Shown piece by piece: positions 9,168-16,606 of a DNA stretch of 51,032 nucleotides (positions within the stretch are counted from its first letter, which is position 1; every line of letters begins with the position of its first letter). Source of the stretch: a bacterium (GTDB lineage Bacteria; CSSED10-310; JAFGSJ01); the NCBI GenBank assembly GCA_016934675.1, contig JAFGSJ010000055.1, positions 1 to 51,032 on the forward strand. Direction: 5' to 3'. The position numbers and the translations under genes were made by a program. The notes below the pieces were generated by a model, which was given only the letters and a program-made list of their open reading frames with translations, did not search any database and was not told where the DNA came from.

Positions 9168-9216
9168 CCTGGACAGAAAAAGCTGTAACACTTTGAATAA
9201 TAACGGTTTGCGGCCT

Positions 9217-9262
9217 GGGTCATTTTTTGAGTCGGTCGGTTGAACCCGGGTCACTTTTTGAG
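9217..9262. repeat. Two direct repeats of GGGTCAYTTTTTGAG
   Basis: Copies at 9217-9231 and 9248-9262, 31 nt apart, differ by one base in the 15-nt core. Repeated GGGTCA/TTGAG ends of this type are often seen at insertion-sequence termini; the family is not assigned. Confidence 0.55.
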
Positions 9263-9342
9263 CCAGGTCTGTTTCGTTCTGCCCCCATCCCGGAATGATG
9301 ACGGACCATGGCCCTAGAAAAAGCACATCCCAGTGTAGCTCT

Positions 9343-9371
9343 GCGTCCTCAGCGTCCTCAGCGTCTCGGCG
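9343..9371. repeat. Short tandem repeat GCGTCCTCA
   Basis: Two perfect 9-nt copies (9343-9351, 9352-9360) followed by a degenerate GCGTCTCGGCG. Similar CTGCGTCCTC-type strings occur as dispersed intergenic sequences in environmental genomes (from memory, not checked). Confidence 0.6.
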
Positions 9372-9452
9372 TTAAAAATGAACATCCAACCGGAAAAGAG
9401 GGATGAATGTAACACTGATGAACTATGGTAGGAAAGTATGCAGGATTACGTC

Positions 9453-9487
9453 TTGACTTTCGCCCCAAAAGTAATTACAATAATTAC
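9453..9487 (+). promoter_or_regulatory. Promoter and operator palindrome of the toxin-antitoxin operon
   Basis: TTGACT (9453-9458), 17 nt, then TACAAT (9476-9481) form a good sigma-70 promoter. A perfect 7-nt inverted repeat GTAATTA (9471-9477) / TAATTAC (9481-9487) with a 3-nt spacer overlaps the -10 box. This is the expected position for an AbrB-fold antitoxin operator giving autorepression. Confidence 0.7.
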
Positions 9488-9525
9488 GGGAATAGGAGCA
9501 TGGTAATGTGATCAAGGGAAGGTTT

Positions 9526-9798
9526 ATGACCGTCAAGACAAAGAAGTATAAAATAGTCCAGATCGGAAATTCAAAAGGGATCCGCTTACCCAAAGAGGTA
9601 ATGAAGAAATATGGATTTTCTGAATCCCTGATTGTTGAAGAATTAGAGGATGGTCTTTTACTCAAAAGGACTGACAAGAAACTGAGCTGGTCAGAAACAT
9701 ATAAGGCCATGGCTCGTGAACGGGAAGAATGGTCAGATTTTGAAGTGACACTTCAAGATGGGATCGAAAAGGATGGATTTGATACCGAAGAGATATGA
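9526..9798 (+). CDS. MazE-like antitoxin (AbrB/SpoVT swapped-hairpin DNA-binding protein)
   Basis: A 90-residue antitoxin candidate that would neutralise the following toxin and repress the operon. The N-terminus KYKIVQIGNSKGIRLPKEV is the standard AbrB/MazE swapped-hairpin DNA-binding domain (IGNSxGIRLP). The acidic C-terminal tail (LQDGIEKDGFDTEEI) is of the kind that wraps around a MazF toxin. The ATG at 9526 follows GGGAAGG; a GTG at 9508 behind AGGAG would add six residues and cannot be excluded. The coding region overlaps the toxin gene by 26 nt, as is usual for such pairs. Confidence 0.88.
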   Translation: MTVKTKKYKIVQIGNSKGIRLPKEVMKKYGFSESLIVEELEDGLLLKRTDKKLSWSETYKAMAREREEWSDFEVTLQDGIEKDGFDTEEI

Positions 9799-10105
9799 GA
9801 TTTATTTGGCAGATCTCAATCCGACCCAGGGAAGTGAATACCGGAAAATCAGACCGGTCTGTATAGTGAGTCAAGATGAGATGAATAGATATCTTGAGAC
9901 AGTCGTGATTTGTCCATTAACCACACAGATTCACAAGACCTGGAGAAGCAGAATATCGATTTTGTGCGCGGGAAAAACAGCTGAGATCGCAGTGGATCAG
10001 ATCCGCACGATCAGTAAGCAGAGATTACGTCAGAAAATTGATCAATTAGAGTCAGACGATTCACAGCGATTGAGAATACTGATCACAGAAATGTATGGGG
10101 AATGA
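9773..10105 (+). CDS. MazF/PemK-family toxin endoribonuclease
   Basis: A 110-residue toxin predicted to cleave mRNA at short sequence motifs. It shows the PemK/MazF pattern: EIYLADLNPTQGSEYRKIRP near the start (with the conserved G-S-E and R-P), then VSQDEMN, VVICPLTTQ and the C-terminal AVDQIRTISKQRL, where the conserved Asp-Gln-Ile-Arg-Thr element lies. The start at 9773 is preferred because the family normally begins just before EIY; an ATG at 9758 in the same frame is possible. It overlaps the antitoxin gene, giving translational coupling. Target sequence is not predictable here. Confidence 0.9.
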   Translation: MDLIPKRYEIYLADLNPTQGSEYRKIRPVCIVSQDEMNRYLETVVICPLTTQIHKTWRSRISILCAGKTAEIAVDQIRTISKQRLRQKIDQLESDDSQRLRILITEMYGE

Positions 10106-10185
10106 ATTCACCATAGAGCGTAACATACATTGTTCTGAACGGGGTCTCCTTTCAGAGCAACAGTCCATTTTCGTCTGGAGGAAAT

Positions 10186-10899
10186 ATGTCAGTCACCAAA
10201 TATTTTTTACTCATTCTGGGGATTGTGGTTATCCTGGTCATCAGCGTTTTGTTGATAATGATCCGACAAATGTTTACGCCAACGCAAGGGGATAGCATCG
10301 GACCCTACCATAATCCACGCGAGGCACTTCTGGTTATTGATGTGCAAGAGGATATGACCGGTCTTCATGGCAAGCAGCCCGTTCCTTTCAAGGAAGTCGA
10401 TCATCAAATTGCTTGTATCAACGGACTTATCGACCAATCAACGGCCTTGGATATTGAAGTCGTTTATATCAGACACCTTTTTGATGACAATGTGATTAAC
10501 CGCACATTTGTAGGCAGGGCACTAGAAGGACAGCCGGGCACAGAACTCGATCCCCGCATAAATAAAATCAATAACAATGATTTTACCAAGAAGAAATCGG
10601 ATGCTTTTTCCAATCCTCAACTGAGTGCATTTTTAATCGAAAATCAGGTTGATCGACTCTATCTGGTAGGGCTCGATGCGGCCTATTGTGTTTATTATAC
10701 GGCCTTGGGGGCATTAAATCGGGGTTATAAAGTGACAGCCATCAATGATGGTCTGATCACAGCAAAGAATCTGGAGGCTATTCTCACCCGATACGAGGAG
10801 AATGGAATTCTGGTGCTTTCCTCTCAAGAATTGATCGAACAGAAGAGAGCAACGCCGTCCGGGTCGTTTTCGGCCAATTTTCAAGACCCGACAGACTGA
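10186..10899 (+). CDS. Membrane-anchored isochorismatase-family cysteine hydrolase
   Basis: A 237-residue protein with one N-terminal membrane segment (residues 6-27) followed by a complete isochorismatase/nicotinamidase-like domain. The triad is visible: D52 in LLVIDVQEDM, lysine in FTKKKSDAF (about K137) and C168 in VGLDAAYCV. Relatives hydrolyse isochorismate, nicotinamide, N-carbamoyl amides or similar; the substrate cannot be told. An N-terminal anchor is unusual for this normally soluble family. GGAGG stands 6 nt before the ATG. It lies 80 nt after the toxin gene and 97 nt before the glycosyltransferases; no operon link is evident. Confidence 0.85.
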   Translation: MSVTKYFLLILGIVVILVISVLLIMIRQMFTPTQGDSIGPYHNPREALLVIDVQEDMTGLHGKQPVPFKEVDHQIACINGLIDQSTALDIEVVYIRHLFDDNVINRTFVGRALEGQPGTELDPRINKINNNDFTKKKSDAFSNPQLSAFLIENQVDRLYLVGLDAAYCVYYTALGALNRGYKVTAINDGLITAKNLEAILTRYEENGILVLSSQELIEQKRATPSGSFSANFQDPTD

Positions 10900-10996
10900 G
10901 AGGTCTCGTTGGTCTGTGTTCGAAATCAGCTTGCATTATGTCGGCACATTTAGTAATCTCTGACGCAATTCAGGGTGTGTCAAGCAGAATCTCTGT

Positions 10997-11965
10997 ATGG
11001 TAAACGTCAAGAGCAAAATTACCGTTGTTATTCTCAATTATAACGGTCTGGAAGACCTCGAAGCCTGCCTGCCATCGGTGGTCGCGGCCGTGGACCCTGA
11101 ATTCGACGTGTTGGTCGTTGATAACGGTTCGACTGACACGAGTTTCGAGTATGTCCAGATGACCTTCCCCGAGGTGAACATGCTGGCACTCGGTCACAAT
11201 CTGGGGTTTGCTCATGGTAATAATAAGGGATTGCGTTGGGCTTTTGGTGAGGGAGCGGCTTATGCTGTCCTCTTAAATAATGACACGCGAGTCGAGCCTG
11301 ATTGGTTGAGTGGTCTGCGTGAAGCTTTCAGCAGCGACCCGGATGTCGGCATTGCCGGTGCAAAAATCTTGAACTGGGAAGGGAACATCGTTGAATTCGA
11401 CGGTTCGGTTTTCAATCCGGTCAATGCTTCGGGTGGTTATCTCGATGTCAATGTAGATGATTATAAGGGTGATGAGAACATCCGTGATGTGGGTTATGCC
11501 TGCGGCGGAGCAATGATGATCAGTCGCAGATGTTTTGAAACGATCGGTGGGTTCGACACCTCGTATTACTTTTACAATGAGGACGTGGACCTGTCATTAC
11601 GGGCCTGGATATATGGTTTTCGGGTAGTGGTCAATCCTCAATCCGTGATCTATCACCGGCGAGGCTCGAGTGTCAGACGCACACAACACAGTGGTTTCAG
11701 AGACTATTACGGCTTGCGAAACGCCTTGACCACTGTCCTGAAAAATTATGAACCGGCGACATTCAAGTGCATTTATCGCGATCTGATCAGGATTTACCTC
11801 CTGTCAGGACGATGGTATCTGTTCAAGGGGGTCTTGATGAATATCATATTTCTGCCACGCACCCTGGTCCGTCGCTGGAAAATTCAAGGTCATCGCGTTA
11901 AATCAGACCATGAAATATTTGTTCGAGCCGCAACGGGGCAGCCGAATGTAAACAGAGAGCCATAG
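10997..11965 (+). CDS. Family 2 glycosyltransferase (rhamnosyltransferase-like)
   Basis: A 322-residue GT-A inverting transferase of the WbbL type, probably adding a sugar from a nucleotide donor to a surface glycan on the cytoplasmic face. Motifs: TVVILNYNGLEDL at the start, VVDNGSTDTS (first Asp of the donor site), GHNLGFAHGNNKGL, the metal-binding LLNNDTRVEPDW, and a later GGFDTSYYFYNEDVDLSLRA with the catalytic ED. No obvious ribosome-binding site precedes the ATG. First of three consecutive glycosyltransferase genes, 25 nt before the next. Confidence 0.88.
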   Translation: MVNVKSKITVVILNYNGLEDLEACLPSVVAAVDPEFDVLVVDNGSTDTSFEYVQMTFPEVNMLALGHNLGFAHGNNKGLRWAFGEGAAYAVLLNNDTRVEPDWLSGLREAFSSDPDVGIAGAKILNWEGNIVEFDGSVFNPVNASGGYLDVNVDDYKGDENIRDVGYACGGAMMISRRCFETIGGFDTSYYFYNEDVDLSLRAWIYGFRVVVNPQSVIYHRRGSSVRRTQHSGFRDYYGLRNALTTVLKNYEPATFKCIYRDLIRIYLLSGRWYLFKGVLMNIIFLPRTLVRRWKIQGHRVKSDHEIFVRAATGQPNVNREP

Positions 11966-11990
11966 CACTCCAGACAGGGGTTCGATCTTT

Positions 11991-13412
11991 ATGGATAAGG
12001 CCATGAATGTCATTTTGGTTTCATATATGGATTTTACGGGGCCCGGCGTCATTCATATGTATCATTTTGCCAATGGTCTCGTTCGGAAGGGTCACAAGGT
12101 CTTGTTCCTGGTCAACGGTTCCCGTTCGAGCGTCAAAGCCATGGCTGAACCGCCCTTGTTTGATAGTGCCGAGATCCGTTTCAGGAATATGGGCCTGACA
12201 CCAGCTCTGATCAGTAAAATCAAGCGGTTCCGACCTCATTTAATCCATCTGTGGACACCGCGCAACGTGCCGGCCCGGGTCGGCCTGGAATTGAAAAACC
12301 GGTTCGATATACCTTTGTTGGTGCATTATGAAGATGACGAGGACATTCTCTTCGAGCAGGCAGACAGCGGCGATTATTTTCGTCATCTTTCATTTGCCAT
12401 TGATACGTTTCTTCATCCGGACAAGTGGGTCTGGGTCCACCCTTTCACCTATCAATGGATCAATGTCTATGCGGACAGATTGACCGTGATCTCGCCGGCA
12501 TATGGTCGGGCCCTCGAGGCACACTGGGGTCGGACCGCGTCATTGCTCATACCGGGTGTGGACCTCGCACGCTTCTCGCCGGATGTGGTCCGTGATGGTA
12601 AACTCGTGCACAGTCTTGGGCTGGAAGGCAAGAAGGTCCTTGTTTACGGCGGATCGATCGCCAAATTCTACGAATTCCAGATACTCCTCGAAGCGTTCCG
12701 GCAGATTGCCGGGAAATTTCCGGACTTGCATATCATCCAGTATGGTCGCAATTTCATGTCGAAAGAGGTTAACGCTTTTCTCGAACAGCATGATCTGTCC
12801 GCGCGAGTTCATTTACTGGGCCAGGTCCCTCATCATGAAGTCGAGCGATATCTGGCTCTGGGAGACATTCTGGTCCAGCCGGGCCAGAACAATCAGTTCA
12901 ACCTGCACCGTTTGCCCTCGAAAATACCCGAGTACATGGCCATGGGACGACCGGTCATCCTTTTCTCCTGTGGGATTGGCGAGTATTTCGAACACCGACG
13001 TCATGCCTACAAGCTCGAAAACGGGACTGCAAGCGAGCTGGCTCAGGCCATCACCGAAATTATGTCTGATGAGAAGCTACGGCTGTTATTGAGCCGGGGC
13101 TCACGTGAAAAAGCAGTCGAGTTGTTTTCCTGGCCGAAGAGTGTTGATAATCTCGTGAGCATCTATCAGTCCACTGTGGTCAATCAGGTCTGCGCCAAGC
13201 CGACCTCGCCACGAATCGACCGGACCGGTTTACCGGCAGCAATTACCCGGATGATCACCAGCGACTCGACCCGGACTTCCGAAGAAATATGGCAGGAACT
13301 GGCCGGTCTCCGGGAGTTTCATCGTAAAGTGACTGATACCGCATTGTATAAAGTCTATTTTTATATCAAACTTTATTTGAATCGTTTTTTAGGAAGGGAA
13401 CAGAAACCATGA
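11991..13412 (+). CDS. GT4-type glycosyltransferase (GT-B fold)
   Basis: A 473-residue retaining glycosyltransferase of GT-B architecture. The N-terminal half has a glycine-rich start (DFTGPGVIHMYHFANGLVRK), typical of acceptor domains. The C-terminal donor domain contains VLVYGGSIAKFYEFQILLEA, HLLGQVPHHEVERYLALGDI and the family motif region RLPSKIPEYMAMGRPVI with the E-x7-E type site. A C-terminal extension of about 70 residues is not typical. An internal ATG at 12003 is an alternative start. The gene overlaps the next by 4 nt (ATGA), so the two are co-translated. Confidence 0.85.
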   Translation: MDKAMNVILVSYMDFTGPGVIHMYHFANGLVRKGHKVLFLVNGSRSSVKAMAEPPLFDSAEIRFRNMGLTPALISKIKRFRPHLIHLWTPRNVPARVGLELKNRFDIPLLVHYEDDEDILFEQADSGDYFRHLSFAIDTFLHPDKWVWVHPFTYQWINVYADRLTVISPAYGRALEAHWGRTASLLIPGVDLARFSPDVVRDGKLVHSLGLEGKKVLVYGGSIAKFYEFQILLEAFRQIAGKFPDLHIIQYGRNFMSKEVNAFLEQHDLSARVHLLGQVPHHEVERYLALGDILVQPGQNNQFNLHRLPSKIPEYMAMGRPVILFSCGIGEYFEHRRHAYKLENGTASELAQAITEIMSDEKLRLLLSRGSREKAVELFSWPKSVDNLVSIYQSTVVNQVCAKPTSPRIDRTGLPAAITRMITSDSTRTSEEIWQELAGLREFHRKVTDTALYKVYFYIKLYLNRFLGREQKP

Positions 13413-14653
13413 CCAGGGTTTTGATCATTGCCGGTGATGTCTTACCACTGCCCGGTTATCCAACGACCGGTGCCGGTTTAAGGGCTTGGGGACTCGGCCA
13501 GGGGCTGATCAGTCAGGGCTTCGAGGTCCTTTATTCCATGCCCGAATATTATGTGCGGGCCGATAGTCATGGACCGGAGCGTGAACTCTGCTGGCACCCG
13601 GCCGATCGTGAAAAGCCCATCCGCCTGACCAAACCGGATGTGATCGTGGCATGTCATTGGCCCGCCATGCCGACACGACGACAGAATGTGCCCATTGTGC
13701 TCGATCTGCATGGCCCCCACCTCATGGAACGGTACTTCTGGGATAGGCAACAGGCCCGCTCCGGCGTCATGGAGAAAATTTCTGCTTTCAGAAACGCGGA
13801 TTTTTTCATCTGTGCCGGAGAGCGACAGCGATATTATTTCTTTAATTGGTTGTTACTCGCAGGTTTTCCACTGGAATCACGTTTGATACGGGTGGTCCCC
13901 GTTTCGCTCTCGCCTGAGCTGCCGGTGCGAGTGAACGATAACAACGCCAAACAGGACACCACCTTTGTCTATGGTGGCATGTTCTTGCCGTGGCAGGACC
14001 CGGTCCGACCATTATTGACTCTGACCAGGACCATGACTGATCTGGACCGTGGTTCATTGCTACTCTTCGGTGGACCTCACCCGATCGTGAAGGACAGCAG
14101 CGGCACATTCGAACGGTTAATGCAGGAGCTTGATCGCCACGACAGGGTCCGGATAATGCCCTCGGTCCCACATGATGAGCTGATTAAAAGATATATGCAA
14201 GCCCAGGTGGCTTTTGATGTGATGGAGCCGAATCCGGAACGCGAGTTGGCCTATACCACTCGAACGGTCGAATATCTCTGGTGCGGTCTGCCCGTTATCT
14301 ATACCGCGTATGGCGAGTTGGCCGGCCTGATCGGATCGTATGATGCGGGTTGGTTATGTGCCGCCCACGAGACGGAACGGCTCAGGGACATAATAAAAAC
14401 GGTCCTGACTGATCCACAGGCTTGTCGTGACAAGAGTAATAATGCCCGCAAACTGGTCCGCGAGTGTCTGACCTGGGACAAAACCATCACTCCCCTGGCT
14501 GATTTTTGTCGCAAGCCGAGCCGGAGCTATCCATTCGAGCAAGTATTTCCTGTTCCTTCCTCCCTGTCAGAAACCGAGGCTGTTCAGCGGCGACCGCCCT
14601 GGTGGCAACGCTTGATCAAGTATTGGTCACATCCAACCTCTTCTTGTGTTTGA
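13409..14653 (+). CDS. Glycosyltransferase, GT-B type
   Basis: A 414-residue GT-B-type transferase. It starts TRVLIIAGDVLPLPGYPTTG with a glycine-rich acceptor loop, has VIVACHWPAMPTRR and VLDLHGPHLMERY in the first domain, and a second domain with TTFVYGGMFLPWQDP, LLLFGGPHP, VPHDELIKRYMQAQVAFD and VEYLWCGLPVIYT. Start and stop of the neighbour overlap (ATGA), so it is coupled to the upstream gene. With the other two transferases it probably builds a surface polysaccharide or glycosylates secreted proteins nearby; acceptor unknown. Confidence 0.8.
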   Translation: MTRVLIIAGDVLPLPGYPTTGAGLRAWGLGQGLISQGFEVLYSMPEYYVRADSHGPERELCWHPADREKPIRLTKPDVIVACHWPAMPTRRQNVPIVLDLHGPHLMERYFWDRQQARSGVMEKISAFRNADFFICAGERQRYYFFNWLLLAGFPLESRLIRVVPVSLSPELPVRVNDNNAKQDTTFVYGGMFLPWQDPVRPLLTLTRTMTDLDRGSLLLFGGPHPIVKDSSGTFERLMQELDRHDRVRIMPSVPHDELIKRYMQAQVAFDVMEPNPERELAYTTRTVEYLWCGLPVIYTAYGELAGLIGSYDAGWLCAAHETERLRDIIKTVLTDPQACRDKSNNARKLVRECLTWDKTITPLADFCRKPSRSYPFEQVFPVPSSLSETEAVQRRPPWWQRLIKYWSHPTSSCV

Positions 14654-14687
14654 AAAATGAACCGAAGGGATGTAATACATACTATTT

Positions 14688-16253
14688 ATGAAAACGAGAT
14701 CCGAGTGTATGAAACATAGGTTTAGGCTGTATATGCTCATGGCTGCTTGCGGATTCTGGTTTATCCTGGGAAACCTTGGAGTGAGTCAGGCCAATAACTT
14801 GATGATCAGTAATATCTGCACACATGATCAGAATCTTCTCGATCATTATACTTATGTTCAATGTGATGTCGCTTGGGAGAATTCCTGGCGGAATAGAACA
14901 AATTGGGATGCAGTCTGGTTGTTCATCAAGTTCAAATGGATTGGTTCAGATTGGTCTCATGCTACACTGGGTGACCTCGTTACTGACCATATTATTCCTG
15001 CTGAAGCAGAGCTTGAACCGACTAACAAAGGTGTTTTTCTTTTCTCTAGTTACCCGAATACCGGTCAGGTTAATTATGAGAATATCAGCCTGCGTTGGAA
15101 TTATGGTCAGAACGGTGTGCAAGACACTGACCTGGTCACCATAAAAGTTATCGGCATAGAGATGGTTTACGTGGGTCAGGCTTCTTTCTGGGTTGGCGAC
15201 AAATCAACGACTAATATACATGGACATTTTTCTCAATGTGCCTCGAATAAGCCTTTCTATATTGACAATGAAGCCGCTCTAAAATTGGGGGGAACAAGCC
15301 AGTATCATCTCTGCAGTCATAATTCACAGGGTCTACCATTTCTTGATGATTTTAATTCCACCATGATTCAGAATTTACCGAGAGCTTTTCCCAAGGGCTT
15401 TAATCCTTTTTATTGTATGAAATATGAGCTTACCCAGAAGCAGTATGCTGATTTTTTAAATACGCTTACCACCCAACAGAGTATCGCTCGTTTTCCGGAT
15501 GAATTCGGGAATGATCGGCATTCAATTTATGTTGAGGATGGTTATTTTAAAGCCCTTTCTCCTGATCTCCCCTGTAATTTTATCAATTGGGAAGATGGTT
15601 TGGCTTATGCTGATTGGGCTGCTCTTCGACCGATGACCGAGCTGGAATTCGAAAAAGCCTGTCGCGGACCCGTGTATCCGGTTCCGAATGAATTCGCCTG
15701 GGGCACAGCGATTGTGGCCGATCAGCTTTATGACTTCAGTTCTCTTGATCAACCCGATGAGTCGATTATTAATAATTATTGTATTGGAAACGGTTGCGGC
15801 AACGCCATCTACAATCAAACAATAGATTGTACACTTTTTAGAGGCCCGGTCCGGGTTGGCATCTGTGCTGCTCACTCTTTCAATACAACTCGTATTTCAG
15901 CCGGTGCCAGTTATTATGGTATTATGGAATTAAGCGGCAATCTGACTGAACGGACAGTGACAGTCGGATCATCCGCCGGACGTCAGTTCACGGGTAATCA
16001 TGGAGATGGTCTTCTGGCAACAGACGGTTCAACCAATGAATCAAACTGGTTATTAATTGTGAATGGAGGCTTGTGTTGGCGCGGTTTCGGCTGGTTTAGT
16101 GCTTCCGGAGAAATAAGGGTTTCCAACCGGATTGGGGCGAATAGGCCGGCAGATTCCCGCCTACCACATCACGGTATTCGTTTTGTCCGTTCTGCATACA
16201 TATTTCTGGAGAGAAACTCTCGTTTATTTTCAACAAGTCTGACAGATAACTGA
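14688..16253 (+). CDS. Secreted SUMF1-domain (formylglycine-generating enzyme-like fold) protein
   Basis: A 521-residue exported protein. A signal peptide spans about residues 14-36 (LYMLMAACGFWFILGNLGVS-QA). The N-terminal module has the pattern VQCDVAWENSWRNRTNWDAV WLFIKF (residues ~46-70), found in front of SUMF1 domains in other environmental bacteria. The SUMF1/FGE-like domain follows from about residue 235: FYCMKYELTQKQYADFL, FINWEDGLAYADWAALRPMT, ELEFEKACRG, MELSGNLTE, and the closing HGIRFVRSA. Being secreted, it is unlikely to modify cytoplasmic sulfatases; SUMF1 folds also serve as binding domains. It follows the glycosyltransferases by 34 nt. Confidence 0.82.
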   Translation: MKTRSECMKHRFRLYMLMAACGFWFILGNLGVSQANNLMISNICTHDQNLLDHYTYVQCDVAWENSWRNRTNWDAVWLFIKFKWIGSDWSHATLGDLVTDHIIPAEAELEPTNKGVFLFSSYPNTGQVNYENISLRWNYGQNGVQDTDLVTIKVIGIEMVYVGQASFWVGDKSTTNIHGHFSQCASNKPFYIDNEAALKLGGTSQYHLCSHNSQGLPFLDDFNSTMIQNLPRAFPKGFNPFYCMKYELTQKQYADFLNTLTTQQSIARFPDEFGNDRHSIYVEDGYFKALSPDLPCNFINWEDGLAYADWAALRPMTELEFEKACRGPVYPVPNEFAWGTAIVADQLYDFSSLDQPDESIINNYCIGNGCGNAIYNQTIDCTLFRGPVRVGICAAHSFNTTRISAGASYYGIMELSGNLTERTVTVGSSAGRQFTGNHGDGLLATDGSTNESNWLLIVNGGLCWRGFGWFSASGEIRVSNRIGANRPADSRLPHHGIRFVRSAYIFLERNSRLFSTSLTDN

Positions 16254-16262
16254 GACATATTC

Positions 16263-16556
16263 ATGAACGCCATCAAATCGCGAAATATGATCTTGAGACA
16301 ATGGTCGATTCTTGGAATTATAATATTTCTGATCGGTCATGGTTCATTAGCATCTGCACAATTTTTGGGCGGTGATGGTGATGGATATTGCAGCATCGAA
16401 TACATCGGTCCCTTGGATTCAACAACAGGTGTTCCTTCAATTTCGAGTTGGACTACAGTGTTCTTATGCTTAACTATAATGTTCTTGCTCGCCTGGAATA
16501 ATTTTAAAAAGAGAAAAGCCCGATTAGGGGCCGAATCTGATTCTCGCTGTCATTGA
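16263..16556 (+). CDS. Small secreted protein with IPTL-CTERM-like sorting tail
   Basis: A 97-residue protein made of an N-terminal signal peptide (WSILGIIIFLIGHGSLASA), a mature stretch of only about 35 residues including GGDGDGYCSIEYIG, and a C-terminal tripartite tail: VPSISSW, a hydrophobic segment TTVFLCLTIMFLLAW, then a basic cluster NNFKKRKAR. That tail matches the layout of IPTL-CTERM signals (IPTLSEWG type) known from exosortase H systems. It sits 9 nt after the SUMF1 protein gene, so both may be exported together. Function otherwise unknown. Confidence 0.72.
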   Translation: MNAIKSRNMILRQWSILGIIIFLIGHGSLASAQFLGGDGDGYCSIEYIGPLDSTTGVPSISSWTTVFLCLTIMFLLAWNNFKKRKARLGAESDSRCH

Positions 16557-16606
16557 TAACTGCATTAATAGAGTTCAGACCGGGTTTAGGAAAGGGAGTG
16601 GGCGAT

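Larger units (their letters stand above)
9051..9452. other. Gene-poor patch with repeats and palindromes
   Basis: No credible gene is seen. The stretch contains a near-perfect palindrome (9147-9167), two copies of a GGGTCAYTTTTTGAG motif (9217 and 9248) and a short tandem GCGTCCTCA repeat (9343-9360). This mix resembles intergenic debris left by insertion elements. No transposase fragment was recognised in either strand. Confidence 0.5.

Noticed and set aside
14688..16253. Second DGR target among SUMF1 proteins
   Set aside because: Its C-terminus (IGANRPADSRLPHHGIRFVR) lacks the series of adenine-derivable NNC/NNT codons in the scaffold seen at 50519-50629.
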